Source: DASUCS01 sp036275935 (GTDB taxonomy: Bacteria; Actinomycetota; Acidimicrobiia; Acidimicrobiales; JACDCH01). Taken from it: a DNA stretch of 30,086 nt. Below, one piece after another: positions 1-8,360 of this stretch (its first letter is position 1; each line of letters opens with the position of its first letter). The DNA lies in assembly GCA_036275935.1 (NCBI GenBank), contig DASUCS010000410.1, positions 1 through 30,086 on the forward strand. The letters run 5' to 3'. A program made the position numbers and the translations under genes. A model generated the notes under the pieces. That model was given only the letters and a program-made list of their open reading frames with translations. It was not told the DNA's origin and did no database searches.

Positions 1-15
1 CGTACGCTCCGCAAC

Positions 16-414
16 ATGGCGACTGAGTTCGTGGATGTGATCCCAGTGCTTCCGTGCGTCGACATCCGCGCGGAACACGACTTCCTCGTGAGCGTGATCG
101 GACTGGACTCCGGCGGCCTGCACGAGCACGACGGGCGCGTGATCCATGGCGAAGTGAGAGCCGGAGACCGATGTTTCTGGTTGCACGAGACCGGTGGCGC
201 GTTCACGACACCGGCCGCGTCCGGCGTACGTACGGCCGGCATCGTGTTGCACGTCGCCGACGTCGACTCGCACTTCGAGCGAACGCGCGCCGCCGGCGCC
301 ACGATCCTGCGACAGCCGACCGACGAAGACTACGGCCAGCGCGAGTACGGGCTTCGCGACCCCGAGGGTCACGACTGGTACATCGCGACCCCGTTCGCCG
401 CGCCGCCGAAGTAG
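16..414 (+). CDS. VOC (glyoxalase/bleomycin-resistance) family protein
   Basis: A 132-residue single-module VOC protein. The N-terminal strand (VIPVLPCVDI) starts the first beta-alpha-beta-beta-beta half. The second half begins at about residue 75 (GIVLHVADVDSHFERTRAAG), and the C-terminal RDPEGHDWYIATPF is the classic closing strand, whose acidic/His positions usually bind metal in this superfamily. The length fits one VOC domain. Family members include glyoxalases, dioxygenases and antibiotic-binding proteins, so the substrate cannot be named. The ATG at 16 is used because it is the first in frame, but only 15 bases lie upstream in the window and no ribosome-binding site is visible, so the start could be further left. 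It ends 10 bases before the stop of the convergent DinB-like gene. Confidence 0.85.
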   Translation: MATEFVDVIPVLPCVDIRAEHDFLVSVIGLDSGGLHEHDGRVIHGEVRAGDRCFWLHETGGAFTTPAASGVRTAGIVLHVADVDSHFERTRAAGATILRQPTDEDYGQREYGLRDPEGHDWYIATPFAAPPK

Positions 415-424
415 CCGAACGTCG

Positions 425-988
425 CTACACGGAGCGGCCGAGAAACGCGGCGAGGCGATCCGCGGACGACGCGCCGTCCGGGCAGGGCTGCTCTGCCGCG
501 AACGGCATCGGCTCGTCTCCGCGAAGTGCGTCGGGGATGGCCTGACGGGCGCCCACGAGCAACTGATCCGCCAACGCAGGCGCGATGTCGGTGCTCTGCC
601 CGGTCGCCTTCGCGAGATCCCAGGCATGGGCGAACGTGTCGGTCGTCGCCAGGCCCATCCATGCGGCGCCGGGGAACTCCCCGAACGGCACCTTGACGGT
701 CCGCTCCAACGCGCCCGGCGCCTGGAATGCGGTGATGGCCTGCTTGGAACCCTCTTCGTACGCCGCCTTGTAGTCGCCCGAGGCGAAGTCCGGCGCGTCA
801 GACCCGTCACCCGCGGCCTCGCCATTCGTCGCTGCAGCAAAGAAGTAGCTGCCCCCGACGAGGTGGTTGATCAGGTCCCGCACCTTCCACGACGCACACG
901 GCGTCGGGTCATCCAGCTGATCCGCTTTCACATTGCCGAGCACGTTCTTGGCCACACTGACGGCCTGCTCGAAACCTTCCGTTGCCAT
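425..988 (-). CDS. TIGR03086-type DinB/maleylpyruvate-isomerase-like metal-binding protein
   Basis: A 187-residue protein of the mycothiol-dependent maleylpyruvate isomerase N-terminal/DinB helical-bundle superfamily, TIGR03086-like. The family signature is visible: a conserved TPCASWKVRDLINHLVGG segment (residues 29-46) with metal-ligand candidate His42, and TDTFAHAWDLAKATG (116-130) with His121 and Asp124. Members bind a divalent metal and some act as thiol-dependent transferases or isomerases, but most TIGR03086 proteins have no assigned reaction. There is no signal peptide, so it should be cytoplasmic. The ATG at 988 follows a G-rich stretch (GGGGGG, then seven bases). It is divergent from the transporter operon that starts at 1222 and convergent with the VOC gene. 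Confidence 0.85.
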   Translation of the reverse strand: MATEGFEQAVSVAKNVLGNVKADQLDDPTPCASWKVRDLINHLVGGSYFFAAATNGEAAGDGSDAPDFASGDYKAAYEEGSKQAITAFQAPGALERTVKVPFGEFPGAAWMGLATTDTFAHAWDLAKATGQSTDIAPALADQLLVGARQAIPDALRGDEPMPFAAEQPCPDGASSADRLAAFLGRSV

Positions 989-1221
989 CTCTCAACCCCC
1001 CGTTCGTCGTTTCGTCGCACCGTACTGCGAGCGACGCGAGGACCGGCCTCGCGGGCGCGCCGAACGTGCCCGCTCGTGCAGTTGTAACGCACCTCGACCG
1101 GTGGGCGTGCGCGGCTCGCTTGTCAGAAGAGATGACACGCCCGCCGCGAGGAGACATCCGTCACAGCGCCGAATCAGAAGGGGAAACACCTAGGCCGGGC
1201 CGAGTCCTCGGGGGGAAGCGC
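989..1221. promoter_or_regulatory. Divergent intergenic region upstream of the Liv-type operon
   Basis: A 233-base gap between the DinB-like gene (leftward) and the first operon gene (rightward) must hold both promoters. The only clear element is a strong Shine-Dalgarno run GGGGGAAG at 1211-1218, just before the ATG at 1222. An open frame continues leftward from 1222 to 982, but it lacks a ribosome-binding site and would run into the promoter of the divergent gene. No convincing operator palindrome was seen. Confidence 0.5.
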
Positions 1222-2658
1222 ATGGACCGTCAGCGGATGCGCCGCAGCGTAAGGCCGTTACGCGCCTACGCCCGCACGATCGCCGTCGGGGTGCTCAGCC
1301 TGTCGATGGTCGGCGGCGCGACGTTCGCACTCGCAGGAGCAGCCGAAACCGCCGGCGCGGACGAGACACCCTTCGCCAACGGCAACGCCGTTGCCCAAGC
1401 GTCGGTCCTGCGCATCGCCCCCGGCGTCGGGTCGCTCGGACTCGCAACCACGACGGGAACATCGCTCGCGCACGTGGCGAACAACCTCGCCGAAGCGCAA
1501 GCCCAAGCGGTCGACCTCGGACTGATCGGGTCATCGCTCACGGCCGAGCAGTGCAACGGCGATCCGGGCGCGGTCAAGCCGGACCAACTTCCTCAACCCT
1601 TGGTCGTCGACAACCGCAAGGGCGCGGCTTCCGCATCGAAGGACGAGGCACCGATCGCAGGAAACGCGCTCGGCGGTGGCCGCAAAGAAGCAAGTGCGGA
1701 TCCGACCCCCGCGTCGCATGCGGACGTCACGAACATCGTCGGCGCCGTCGGGTCCGTGGTGACGCTGTCGGGCGGCAGGTCGGATGCGACTGCGCGCGTG
1801 GATCCCGGCAAGGCGCGAGAGGCCGACGCGACGATGTCGGCGGACATCGACATCGCGGGTGTGGTGCAACTGCACAACGCGCAGTGGCACGCGGTCCATC
1901 GCACTGGTGAGAACCCATCGCAGACCGGCACGTTCTCGGTGGCGACCGCGGCGTCGAGCGGTGTCCCGCTCCCCACCGACCAGACGGCGCCGCTCCAGGA
2001 TGCAATCAACAAGGCGCTCGAGACGACTGGCATCACCGTGCAGCTCCCGATCGTGCAGCACATCACGAGCCCCAACGACTTCGTCCAGGTGACACCGCTG
2101 CGCATCGAGCTCAAGGACTCTCCCGCAGGCAAGACCGCGCTCGGCCCTGGACTCAATGCCACGCGCGCGCAGCGCGAGCAGATCGTCAACCAGATCGCGA
2201 CGACCGCGTGCCAGCTCGCCGGCGGCCTGCTCGTCGCGGACATCACCATCGACGTCCTCTCGGGCACCGGCTTCATGATCATCGACATCGGCGGCGCGTT
2301 CGCCAGCTCCGGACAGGTCGACTACCAGAACCCGTTCAGTGACGTGAAGCCCTTCACTGGTCCCGGCAACATCCTGCCCGCGTCCGGTGTCGTGGGCAGC
2401 ACGACGGGTCCGGCGAGCGCCGGTGCTGCGAGCCCGCCCGGGTCGACTGCGGCAACGAAGCCAACGTCGAACATCGCGCAGGTCGGCCCGCTCACGACGA
2501 TCTGCGAGACGCTGAGCCCGGCCAAGCGTCCGACCTGCTCGCGCGGCTTGGGTGTGCCACTTGCACTCGCGGGGATCGGACTCACGAGCGGCGTCGCCTA
2601 TCTCGACTGGCGCCACCAACGTCGCCTGCGCGCTGTGGCCGCCGAGGGGATCGCATGA
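1222..2658 (+). CDS. Secreted protein of unknown function with C-terminal membrane anchor, first gene of Liv-type operon
   Basis: A 478-residue protein of no recognised family. Residues 1-18 are Arg-rich and precede a hydrophobic signal segment (about 19-41, TIAVGVLSLSMVGG...ALAGA). The mature part has an Ala/Thr/Ser-rich character, a low-complexity region near residues 120-165, a beta-rich middle (about 195-370, including IDIAGVVQLHNAQWHAVHRTG), a Pro/Ala/Gly/Ser linker (about 385-425) and a final hydrophobic span at about 443-461, followed by a short basic tail (DWRHQRRLRAV). This predicts an exported domain tethered by a C-terminal membrane helix with Arg inside. It resembles the 'choice-of-anchor' surface proteins of actinobacteria in layout only. 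The ATG at 1222 is preferred for its GGGGGAAG ribosome site. Its TGA overlaps the next ATG (ATGA at 2655), implying translational coupling to the receptor gene. Confidence 0.8.
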   Translation: MDRQRMRRSVRPLRAYARTIAVGVLSLSMVGGATFALAGAAETAGADETPFANGNAVAQASVLRIAPGVGSLGLATTTGTSLAHVANNLAEAQAQAVDLGLIGSSLTAEQCNGDPGAVKPDQLPQPLVVDNRKGAASASKDEAPIAGNALGGGRKEASADPTPASHADVTNIVGAVGSVVTLSGGRSDATARVDPGKAREADATMSADIDIAGVVQLHNAQWHAVHRTGENPSQTGTFSVATAASSGVPLPTDQTAPLQDAINKALETTGITVQLPIVQHITSPNDFVQVTPLRIELKDSPAGKTALGPGLNATRAQREQIVNQIATTACQLAGGLLVADITIDVLSGTGFMIIDIGGAFASSGQVDYQNPFSDVKPFTGPGNILPASGVVGSTTGPASAGAASPPGSTAATKPTSNIAQVGPLTTICETLSPAKRPTCSRGLGVPLALAGIGLTSGVAYLDWRHQRRLRAVAAEGIA

Positions 2659-4322
2659 TCGATCGGCTGCTTCGGCGACTGCCCGGTGACGCCGGTCGGA
2701 CGGCGAAGAGCTACGCGCCGCTCTTCATCGTTGCGTCGGCGTTCGCGCTGATGCTCGCTGTGTTCGCGCCGGTCACGCGTGCCAAGCAACAGTTCCTCAC
2801 CGCGCGTGCACCCACCGCCGTCACCGCCAATCAGGCCGCGGCCGGGCCCGGCGCCGGCGCGACGGACGCCGCCGCAACTGCCGGCGGCCCAGGCGGGGCC
2901 TCGACCGCTGGTGCGGGAGGCGGAGGTGGCCAAGCGGCGGGCGGCGGCGTGCAGCCGTGTCAGGACCGCGCCCAACAGGTCCCGGGAGATCCGTACTCGC
3001 CGCCGTGCCTCACGTTCAGCGGCGACAACGGTGGCGCGACGTACAAGGGCGTGACGGCGACCGACATCACCGTTGCCATCCGGGAGCTCGAGGGACCGAC
3101 GGCGGGCGAGATCTTCGCCCAGCTGTCGGGCGAGCCCGTGATCTCGTCCCAAGAAGCCGTCGAGAACACGATCATGGCGTTGGCCGACTACTTCAACTCG
3201 CACTTCCAGTTCTACGGCCGCAAGATCAACATCCAGTTCTTCAAGGGACAGGGCAACGGATCGTCCGAGTTGCTCGGCGGCGGCAAAGAGCAAGCGCTGT
3301 CCGATGCCGTGCACGTGAGTCAGGAGATGGGTGCGTTCGCGGACCTGAGCGGCATCACACTCCCCTACGCCGATGCGCTCGTGCAGCAGGGGATCGTCAA
3401 CTTCGGAGCGCCGTACCCGTCACGTGAGTGGTTCGTGCAGCGCGCGCCGTATGCATGGAGCAATTTCCCCGACGGCACCAACGTGACGGAGTCGGCCGCG
3501 TCGGAGATCCTCGTGCGCGAGCCCGCGGGTTCCGTCGCGCAGTACGGCGGGCCCGACGTGAACGGCAAGCCGCGGGTGTACGGCATCGTCGCTCCCGAGA
3601 ACCAGGAGTATCAGGAGTCGGTCTCCCACTACACCTCGTTGCTCGCGGCGGGGAACATCACGCCGAAGATCAATCTCAAGTACAAGCTCGACATCTCGTC
3701 GATGCCGAATCAGGCGTCGAACATCATCGCCCAGTTGAAGGACGCGGGCGTCACCACGGTGTTGTGCGGTTGCGATCCGGTGATGCTCGCGCTCGGCCTC
3801 ACACCGAAGGCGAACGAACAGAACTACACACCGGAATGGGAGACCGCAGGCCTCGCATTCGTCGACCAGGACATCGTGAGCCAGCTCATCGATCAGACGC
3901 AGTGGGCGCACGCGTACGGGATCGCCTACAACGCCGAGTCCGAACCCGAGGGCCGCTCGTATCCGTATGCGGCGTACAAGCAGATGCGACCAAACGACGA
4001 GCCGGCGTTCGGCGTCGAGGAGCTCTACTACCAGATGTACATGCTCGCGATCGGGCTCGAGATGGCCGGACCGAACCTGACACCCGACACCTTCGCGCAG
4101 GGAATGTTCGCCTATCCCGCGCAGAGCGGGCCGAGAGGTCTCTGGCACTTCGCTCCGGACGACTACACGACCACCGACGACTTCCGTGAGATCTGGTGGG
4201 ACCCGAACGCGATCTCCGGCCAGAACAACAAACCCGGTGCGTGGCAGCAGCTGGCCGGTGGCCAGCGCTACACGCGCGACAACTCCGACCGTCCTCCCGC
4301 AACCTGGTTCAAACCACAATGA
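2655..4322 (+). CDS. ABC transporter substrate-binding protein, branched-chain amino acid (HAAT) type, membrane-anchored
   Basis: A 555-residue receptor. An N-terminal membrane span (about residues 20-40, APLFIVASAFALMLAVF) has no lipobox cysteine. It is followed by a Gly/Ala/Thr-rich linker (about 50-98) and a type I periplasmic-binding fold from about residue 130. The fold shows VTATDITVAI, YGRKINIQFFKGQG, the inter-lobe segment NGKPRVYGIVAPENQEY, then IIAQLKDAGVTTVLCGCDPVM and VEELYYQMYMLAIGLEMAGPNLTPDTF, typical of LivJ/LivK-like and Amt/Urt receptors. It should present a ligand to the LivHM/LivFG transporter encoded downstream. The ligand is not deducible; amino acids, amides, urea, short organic acids or aromatic acids are all known for this family. 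It is longer than usual (about 400) because of the anchor and linker. It overlaps both neighbours by four bases. Confidence 0.88.
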   Translation: MIDRLLRRLPGDAGRTAKSYAPLFIVASAFALMLAVFAPVTRAKQQFLTARAPTAVTANQAAAGPGAGATDAAATAGGPGGASTAGAGGGGGQAAGGGVQPCQDRAQQVPGDPYSPPCLTFSGDNGGATYKGVTATDITVAIRELEGPTAGEIFAQLSGEPVISSQEAVENTIMALADYFNSHFQFYGRKINIQFFKGQGNGSSELLGGGKEQALSDAVHVSQEMGAFADLSGITLPYADALVQQGIVNFGAPYPSREWFVQRAPYAWSNFPDGTNVTESAASEILVREPAGSVAQYGGPDVNGKPRVYGIVAPENQEYQESVSHYTSLLAAGNITPKINLKYKLDISSMPNQASNIIAQLKDAGVTTVLCGCDPVMLALGLTPKANEQNYTPEWETAGLAFVDQDIVSQLIDQTQWAHAYGIAYNAESEPEGRSYPYAAYKQMRPNDEPAFGVEELYYQMYMLAIGLEMAGPNLTPDTFAQGMFAYPAQSGPRGLWHFAPDDYTTTDDFREIWWDPNAISGQNNKPGAWQQLAGGQRYTRDNSDRPPATWFKPQ

Positions 4323-4591
4323 CGATGAACGGCTCCACGCCTCACGCACCGGCCGCCGCAGATGCGATCACGGCGCTGCGCAAGAAGCCCCACAACTTCC
4401 ACCTCGCCGGCGGCTTCGGCCCAGCCCTCGTCGGCGCCGTGCTGTTCGTGCTGATGCTGATCCTGGCGCCGAGCGTTGCGCCCGAACGGGATGTCGAACG
4501 TCCCGCATCGTCATCGACGACTACGACCGTTGTGTCGACGACGACCACAACGACGGCGCCTGCGTCCACGCCTCCGGTGTCGGCGCCATGA
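4319..4591 (+). CDS. Small single-span membrane protein with Thr-rich tail, coupled to Liv-type transporter
   Basis: A 90-residue protein that starts inside the receptor stop codon (ATGA at 4319-4322) and ends inside the permease start (ATGA at 4588-4591). Residues 21-23 are basic (RKK), residues 31-52 form one hydrophobic helix (GPALVGAVLFVLMLILAP), and the tail is Ser/Thr/Pro-rich with two threonine runs (TTTT and TTTTTT). By the positive-inside rule the N terminus is cytoplasmic and the Thr-rich stalk is outside. No family is recognised. The double ATGA overlap argues strongly that it is translated and belongs to the transporter. A second ATG at 4325 is possible. It could be a small accessory subunit that stabilises the complex or links it to the receptor or cell wall; that role is inference. 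Confidence 0.75.
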   Translation: MTMNGSTPHAPAAADAITALRKKPHNFHLAGGFGPALVGAVLFVLMLILAPSVAPERDVERPASSSTTTTVVSTTTTTTAPASTPPVSAP

Positions 4592-6729
4592 TCCGTCAGT
4601 TGCGCGGCAACCGCACCGCCCAGGTCGTCGCCGCCGCCGTCGCGCTCTACTTGGTGACGTATCCGATGCCCGGCTCGCCGCTCCCGGAACGCATGCCGGT
4701 CGGCGTCGTCACCCAAGGCATCGTGTACGGCACCTCGTACGCGCTGATCGGGATGGGGCTCATCCTGATCTATCGCACGACGCGGATCGTCAACTTCGCC
4801 TACGGCGCGATGGGAGCGATGGCGGGGTCGGTCGCAGTCGGCATGTACGTGGGCAAACAGGCCAACTGGTTCGTCTGCATGCTCGTCGCAGTCGTGTTCG
4901 GTGTCGTCATCGGCGGGCTCACCGACATCCTGGTGGTGCGCCGTTTCGCGCGGTCGTCACGGCTCGTGCTCACGGTCGCGACGATCGGGCTTGCGCAGCT
5001 GATGGGCGCGTTCGGCTTCGCCTTTCTCGTCAACCTGATCGGCAGCACCAAGTTCATCGGGAACCTGGACACACCGTTGAGCTCGAGCTTCACCGTCCGG
5101 CCGTACTTGATCCGCGGAGATCATGTGCTGCTGCTCGCGCTCGCGCCGCTGCTGCTCGCCGGACTGGCGTGGTTCATGCTCCGCACGAGCACAGGCCGTG
5201 CCGTCCGCGCCGCGGCCGAGAACAACGACCGAGCCCTCCTCCTCGGCGTGCCGGTCAAGCGGCTGCAAACGGTGGTGTGGGCGATCGCGGGTGGGCTCAG
5301 TGCGCTCACCTACGTGCTGACCGTGCCATTCATCGGCGTGAACCCGCAACCCGGCGTCAGTGCCAGCGCGATCCTCCCCGGGCTCGCCGTCGCCGTGATC
5401 GCTCGTTTCAAGTCGTTCCCGGTCGCGCTGGCCGCCGGGCTCGGAACCGGCGTTGCCGAGTGGACGATCCGCTGGAACGTCACTGCGGAGTCCGTGTTCG
5501 ACGTGACGTTCCTCGTTGTCATCCTCGTCGCGCTGCTGTTGCAGCGCGACAAGTCGACACGGGCCGAAACCGGTGAGAGCTCATGGGATGCGGCCGGGCT
5601 GTTGAAGCCGATCCCCGATGTGTTGCGGCGCGTGCGCGAGGTGCAGATCGCGAAGTGGGTGCTGATCGGTGCCGGGGCGCTCGTGCTGATCTGGCTACCA
5701 ACGCACGCCAAGCCGAGTGAGTCGGTGCTGCTGAGCTTCGCCATCATCTGGGCCCTCGTCGCCGTGTCGCTCGTCGTGCTCACCGGCTGGGGCGGCAACA
5801 TCAGCCTCGGGCAGTTCGGCATCGTCGGCGTCAGCGCGATGGTCGCGGGCGGACTGATGGAGAACTGGAACGTCGACCTGTTCGTCGCCATCGCCGGCGC
5901 CATGGCTGCGGGAGCGGCCGTCGCGGTGCTGATCGGTCTACCGGCATTGCGCATCAAGGGCCTGTATCTCGCGGTGACGACGCTGGCGTTCGCCGTCGCG
6001 CTCGACTCCTACTTCCTCAACCCGAACAACTTCCCGAGTTGGGTTCCGGGACGTGTCGTACGGCCGGTGCTGTGGAAGCGCTTCGATCTCGGCGACCAGC
6101 GGACGATGTTCTTCTTCTGCGTCGCCGCCCTCGGACTCTCGTTGCTCGTCGTCCGTAGGGTTCGGGGCACGCGTGCCGGCCGAGCGATGATCGGGACGCG
6201 TGACAACGAGCGCGCCGCCGGCGCGATGGCGATTCCGACGACGCGCGTGAAATTGCAGACGTTCATGTTCTCCGGCTGCCTGGCCGGGCTCGCGGGTGCG
6301 CTCTACGTCGTCGTGCTGACCAACGCCGGCCAAGGCACGTTCAACCCGGCGATGTCGCTACAGGTGTTCTCGTTCGCCGTCATCGGCGGGCTGAGCTCGA
6401 TCAGCGGCGCGATCTCCGGCGTGTTCCTGTTCCGCCTCGCCGACTACCTCGTCAACAAGTACTCCGGTGGCAGCGCCGCAGTCGCGTTGCAACAAGGTCT
6501 CACCGGAACGGGACTGCTCTTCATCCTCTACTTCCTTCCCGGTGGCCTGTGGCAGCTCGCGCACCGCATCCGCGACGCGTACCTGCGGTGGGTGGCGAAC
6601 CGGCACGGTCTCGTCGTGCCCAGTCTCGTCGCCGACAAGCGGGTCGATGTCGACCTGACCGACAACGAAGAAGCGCTCGAGGACCACGCCGAAGACGAGA
6701 CCGAAGTGATCTCGGGAGCGCTGTCATGA
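4588..6729 (+). CDS. Fused LivH-LivM ABC transporter permease (branched-chain amino acid type)
   Basis: A 713-residue fusion of the two HAAT permeases. The first half (about residues 1-320) is LivH-like: GIVYGTSYALIGMGLILIY, the motif TTRIVNFAYGAMG, and GVNPQPGVSASAILPGLAVAVIARFKSFP. A charged linker (about 320-350) leads to a LivM-like half (about 350-660) with LTGWGGNISLGQFGIVGVSA, ALRIKGLYLAVTTLAFA, MIGTRDNERAAGAMAIPTTRVKL and the late FNPAMSLQVFSFAVIGGLSS. The last 50 residues are an acidic cytoplasmic tail. About 16-18 membrane spans are expected. The protein forms the pore for the ligand delivered by the receptor encoded at 2655. The start at 4588 is fixed by the ATGA overlap and by the LivH N terminus; the open frame further upstream is not used. 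It is coupled by ATGA to the ATPase gene. Confidence 0.92.
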   Translation: MIRQLRGNRTAQVVAAAVALYLVTYPMPGSPLPERMPVGVVTQGIVYGTSYALIGMGLILIYRTTRIVNFAYGAMGAMAGSVAVGMYVGKQANWFVCMLVAVVFGVVIGGLTDILVVRRFARSSRLVLTVATIGLAQLMGAFGFAFLVNLIGSTKFIGNLDTPLSSSFTVRPYLIRGDHVLLLALAPLLLAGLAWFMLRTSTGRAVRAAAENNDRALLLGVPVKRLQTVVWAIAGGLSALTYVLTVPFIGVNPQPGVSASAILPGLAVAVIARFKSFPVALAAGLGTGVAEWTIRWNVTAESVFDVTFLVVILVALLLQRDKSTRAETGESSWDAAGLLKPIPDVLRRVREVQIAKWVLIGAGALVLIWLPTHAKPSESVLLSFAIIWALVAVSLVVLTGWGGNISLGQFGIVGVSAMVAGGLMENWNVDLFVAIAGAMAAGAAVAVLIGLPALRIKGLYLAVTTLAFAVALDSYFLNPNNFPSWVPGRVVRPVLWKRFDLGDQRTMFFFCVAALGLSLLVVRRVRGTRAGRAMIGTRDNERAAGAMAIPTTRVKLQTFMFSGCLAGLAGALYVVVLTNAGQGTFNPAMSLQVFSFAVIGGLSSISGAISGVFLFRLADYLVNKYSGGSAAVALQQGLTGTGLLFILYFLPGGLWQLAHRIRDAYLRWVANRHGLVVPSLVADKRVDVDLTDNEEALEDHAEDETEVISGALS

Positions 6730-8360
6730 GCTTCCTCGAGGTGCAGGATCTCGACGCGGCGTACGGACAGGTGCAGATCCTGTTCGGACTGAGCCTCGAG
6801 ATCGAAGAGGGTGAGATCGTCGCGCTGCTCGGTACGAACGGCGCGGGGAAGTCAACGCTGTTCAAGTGCATCACCGGCTTGTTGCCCGCCGCTCGAGGCA
6901 AGGTGATCTTCGACGGCACCGACGTCACCAGCATGGCGACGAACGACATCGCGGATCGCGGCATCGTGATGATGCCCGGCGGGCGCAGTGTGTTCCCCAC
7001 CCTGACGGTGCTGGAGAACCTCGGCCTCGCGAGCTGGCTCAAGCGCAAGGACAAGTCGGCCGTCCGTGACGCCGAGGAGCGTGTGCTGTCGCTGTTCCCG
7101 CGGCTGCGCGAGCGCACCACCACGATGGCCGGCAACCTGTCCGGCGGCGAGCAACAGATGCTCGCCATCGCGCAGGCCCTCATCCCCGATCCGAAGCTCC
7201 TGCTGATCGATGAGCTGTCACTCGGTCTCGCTCCGACGATCGTCGGACAGCTCATCGACGTCGTGCATCAGATCCACGAGACCGGACTGACCGTCGTGGT
7301 CGTCGAGCAGTCGGTGAACGTTGCGCTGAAGCTCGCCGAGCGAGCGGTGTTCATGGAGAAGGGCGAGTTCCGCTTCTCGGGCGCGACGAAGGAGCTGCTC
7401 GACCGTCCGGACATCCTGCGTTCGGTGTTCATCCAGGGCGCGAACGCCGGCGGGCCGCCATCGACTCCGGCACCAGCGGCGGCGGCGACTCGTCAAGGTC
7501 GTCGACCGCTTCGCAAGAAGGTCGAGCCGGAGCCGTTGCGAACGCCGCCCCCCGCAGACGCGGCGGTGATCCTCGAGTGCGTCGGCGTCACGAAGCGATT
7601 CGGGGGCATCACCGCCGTCGACGAGGTCGATCTCGAGTTGCGGGAAGGACAGATCCTCGGGCTCATCGGCCAGAATGGCGCGGGCAAGACGACGCTGTTC
7701 GACTGCGTCTCGGGGTTCCTTCGCGTGGACGGTGGCCGGATCGAGCTGCTCGGCGAGGACATCACCGATCTCACCCCCGATCAGCGCGCCGCGCAGGGAT
7801 TGGGCCGCTCCTTCCAGGAAGCGCGGCTGTTCCCGTCGCTCACCACCGCCGAGACGCTGGCCATCGCGCGCGAGCGACAGCTGCTCACGCGCAGCATGGT
7901 GGCCGCGGCACTCGGTCAGCCGGTGTCGATCGACAGCGAAGAAGACACCGCGACGAAGGTCGACATGCTCATCGAGCTCATGGGACTCGACGCGTTCCGC
8001 GAGAAGCTCACCGGCGAGCTCTCCACCGGCACGCGTCGCATCGTCGAGATCGCGTGTCTCCTCGCCGCCGACCCGAAGGTGATCGTCCTCGACGAGCCAT
8101 CCGGCGGCGTTGCGCAGAAGGAGACCGAAGCCCTGGGCCCCTTGCTGCAGCGACTGCAGGCCTACACCGGTACCTCGATCCTCGTCATCGAGCACGACAT
8201 GCCGCTGCTGTCGAGCATCTGTGACGAGATGTACGCGCTCGAGCTGGGCAGCGTGATCGCGCGCGGCACCCCAGCCGAGGTGCTCGACCATCCTCGCGTC
8301 ATCGAGTCCTATCTCGGTACGGACGCGACTGCGGTCAATCGCAGCGGCGCGCTCGTCTAA
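6726..8360 (+). CDS. Fused LivF-LivG ABC transporter ATPase (branched-chain amino acid type)
   Basis: A 544-residue protein with two ABC ATPase domains. The first is LivF-like: Walker A GTNGAGKS at 36-43, signature LSGGEQQ from 138, Walker B LLLIDELSLGLAP and the LivF ending VVVVEQSVNVAL. A Pro/Ala/Arg-rich linker (about 235-275) joins it to a LivG-like domain with Walker A GQNGAGKT at 315-322, GLGRSFQEARLFPSLT, Walker B VIVLDEPSGGVA and IEHDMPLL. The second signature reads LSTGTRR (from 432) instead of the usual LSYGQQR, so one composite ATP site may be weakened. The order F-then-G in one chain supplies the full ATPase pair for the fused permease. The start at 6726 sits in an ATGA overlap; the longer frame from 6549 lies inside the permease gene. 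This is the last gene of the operon. Confidence 0.93.
   Translation: MSFLEVQDLDAAYGQVQILFGLSLEIEEGEIVALLGTNGAGKSTLFKCITGLLPAARGKVIFDGTDVTSMATNDIADRGIVMMPGGRSVFPTLTVLENLGLASWLKRKDKSAVRDAEERVLSLFPRLRERTTTMAGNLSGGEQQMLAIAQALIPDPKLLLIDELSLGLAPTIVGQLIDVVHQIHETGLTVVVVEQSVNVALKLAERAVFMEKGEFRFSGATKELLDRPDILRSVFIQGANAGGPPSTPAPAAAATRQGRRPLRKKVEPEPLRTPPPADAAVILECVGVTKRFGGITAVDEVDLELREGQILGLIGQNGAGKTTLFDCVSGFLRVDGGRIELLGEDITDLTPDQRAAQGLGRSFQEARLFPSLTTAETLAIARERQLLTRSMVAAALGQPVSIDSEEDTATKVDMLIELMGLDAFREKLTGELSTGTRRIVEIACLLAADPKVIVLDEPSGGVAQKETEALGPLLQRLQAYTGTSILVIEHDMPLLSSICDEMYALELGSVIARGTPAEVLDHPRVIESYLGTDATAVNRSGALV

Noticed and set aside
1531..2619. Long minus-strand open frame (362 residues) opposite the first operon gene
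   Set aside because: Arg/Asp-rich translation typical of antisense frames in high-GC genes; no family features, and the plus strand has a clear signal peptide, ribosome site and ATGA coupling.
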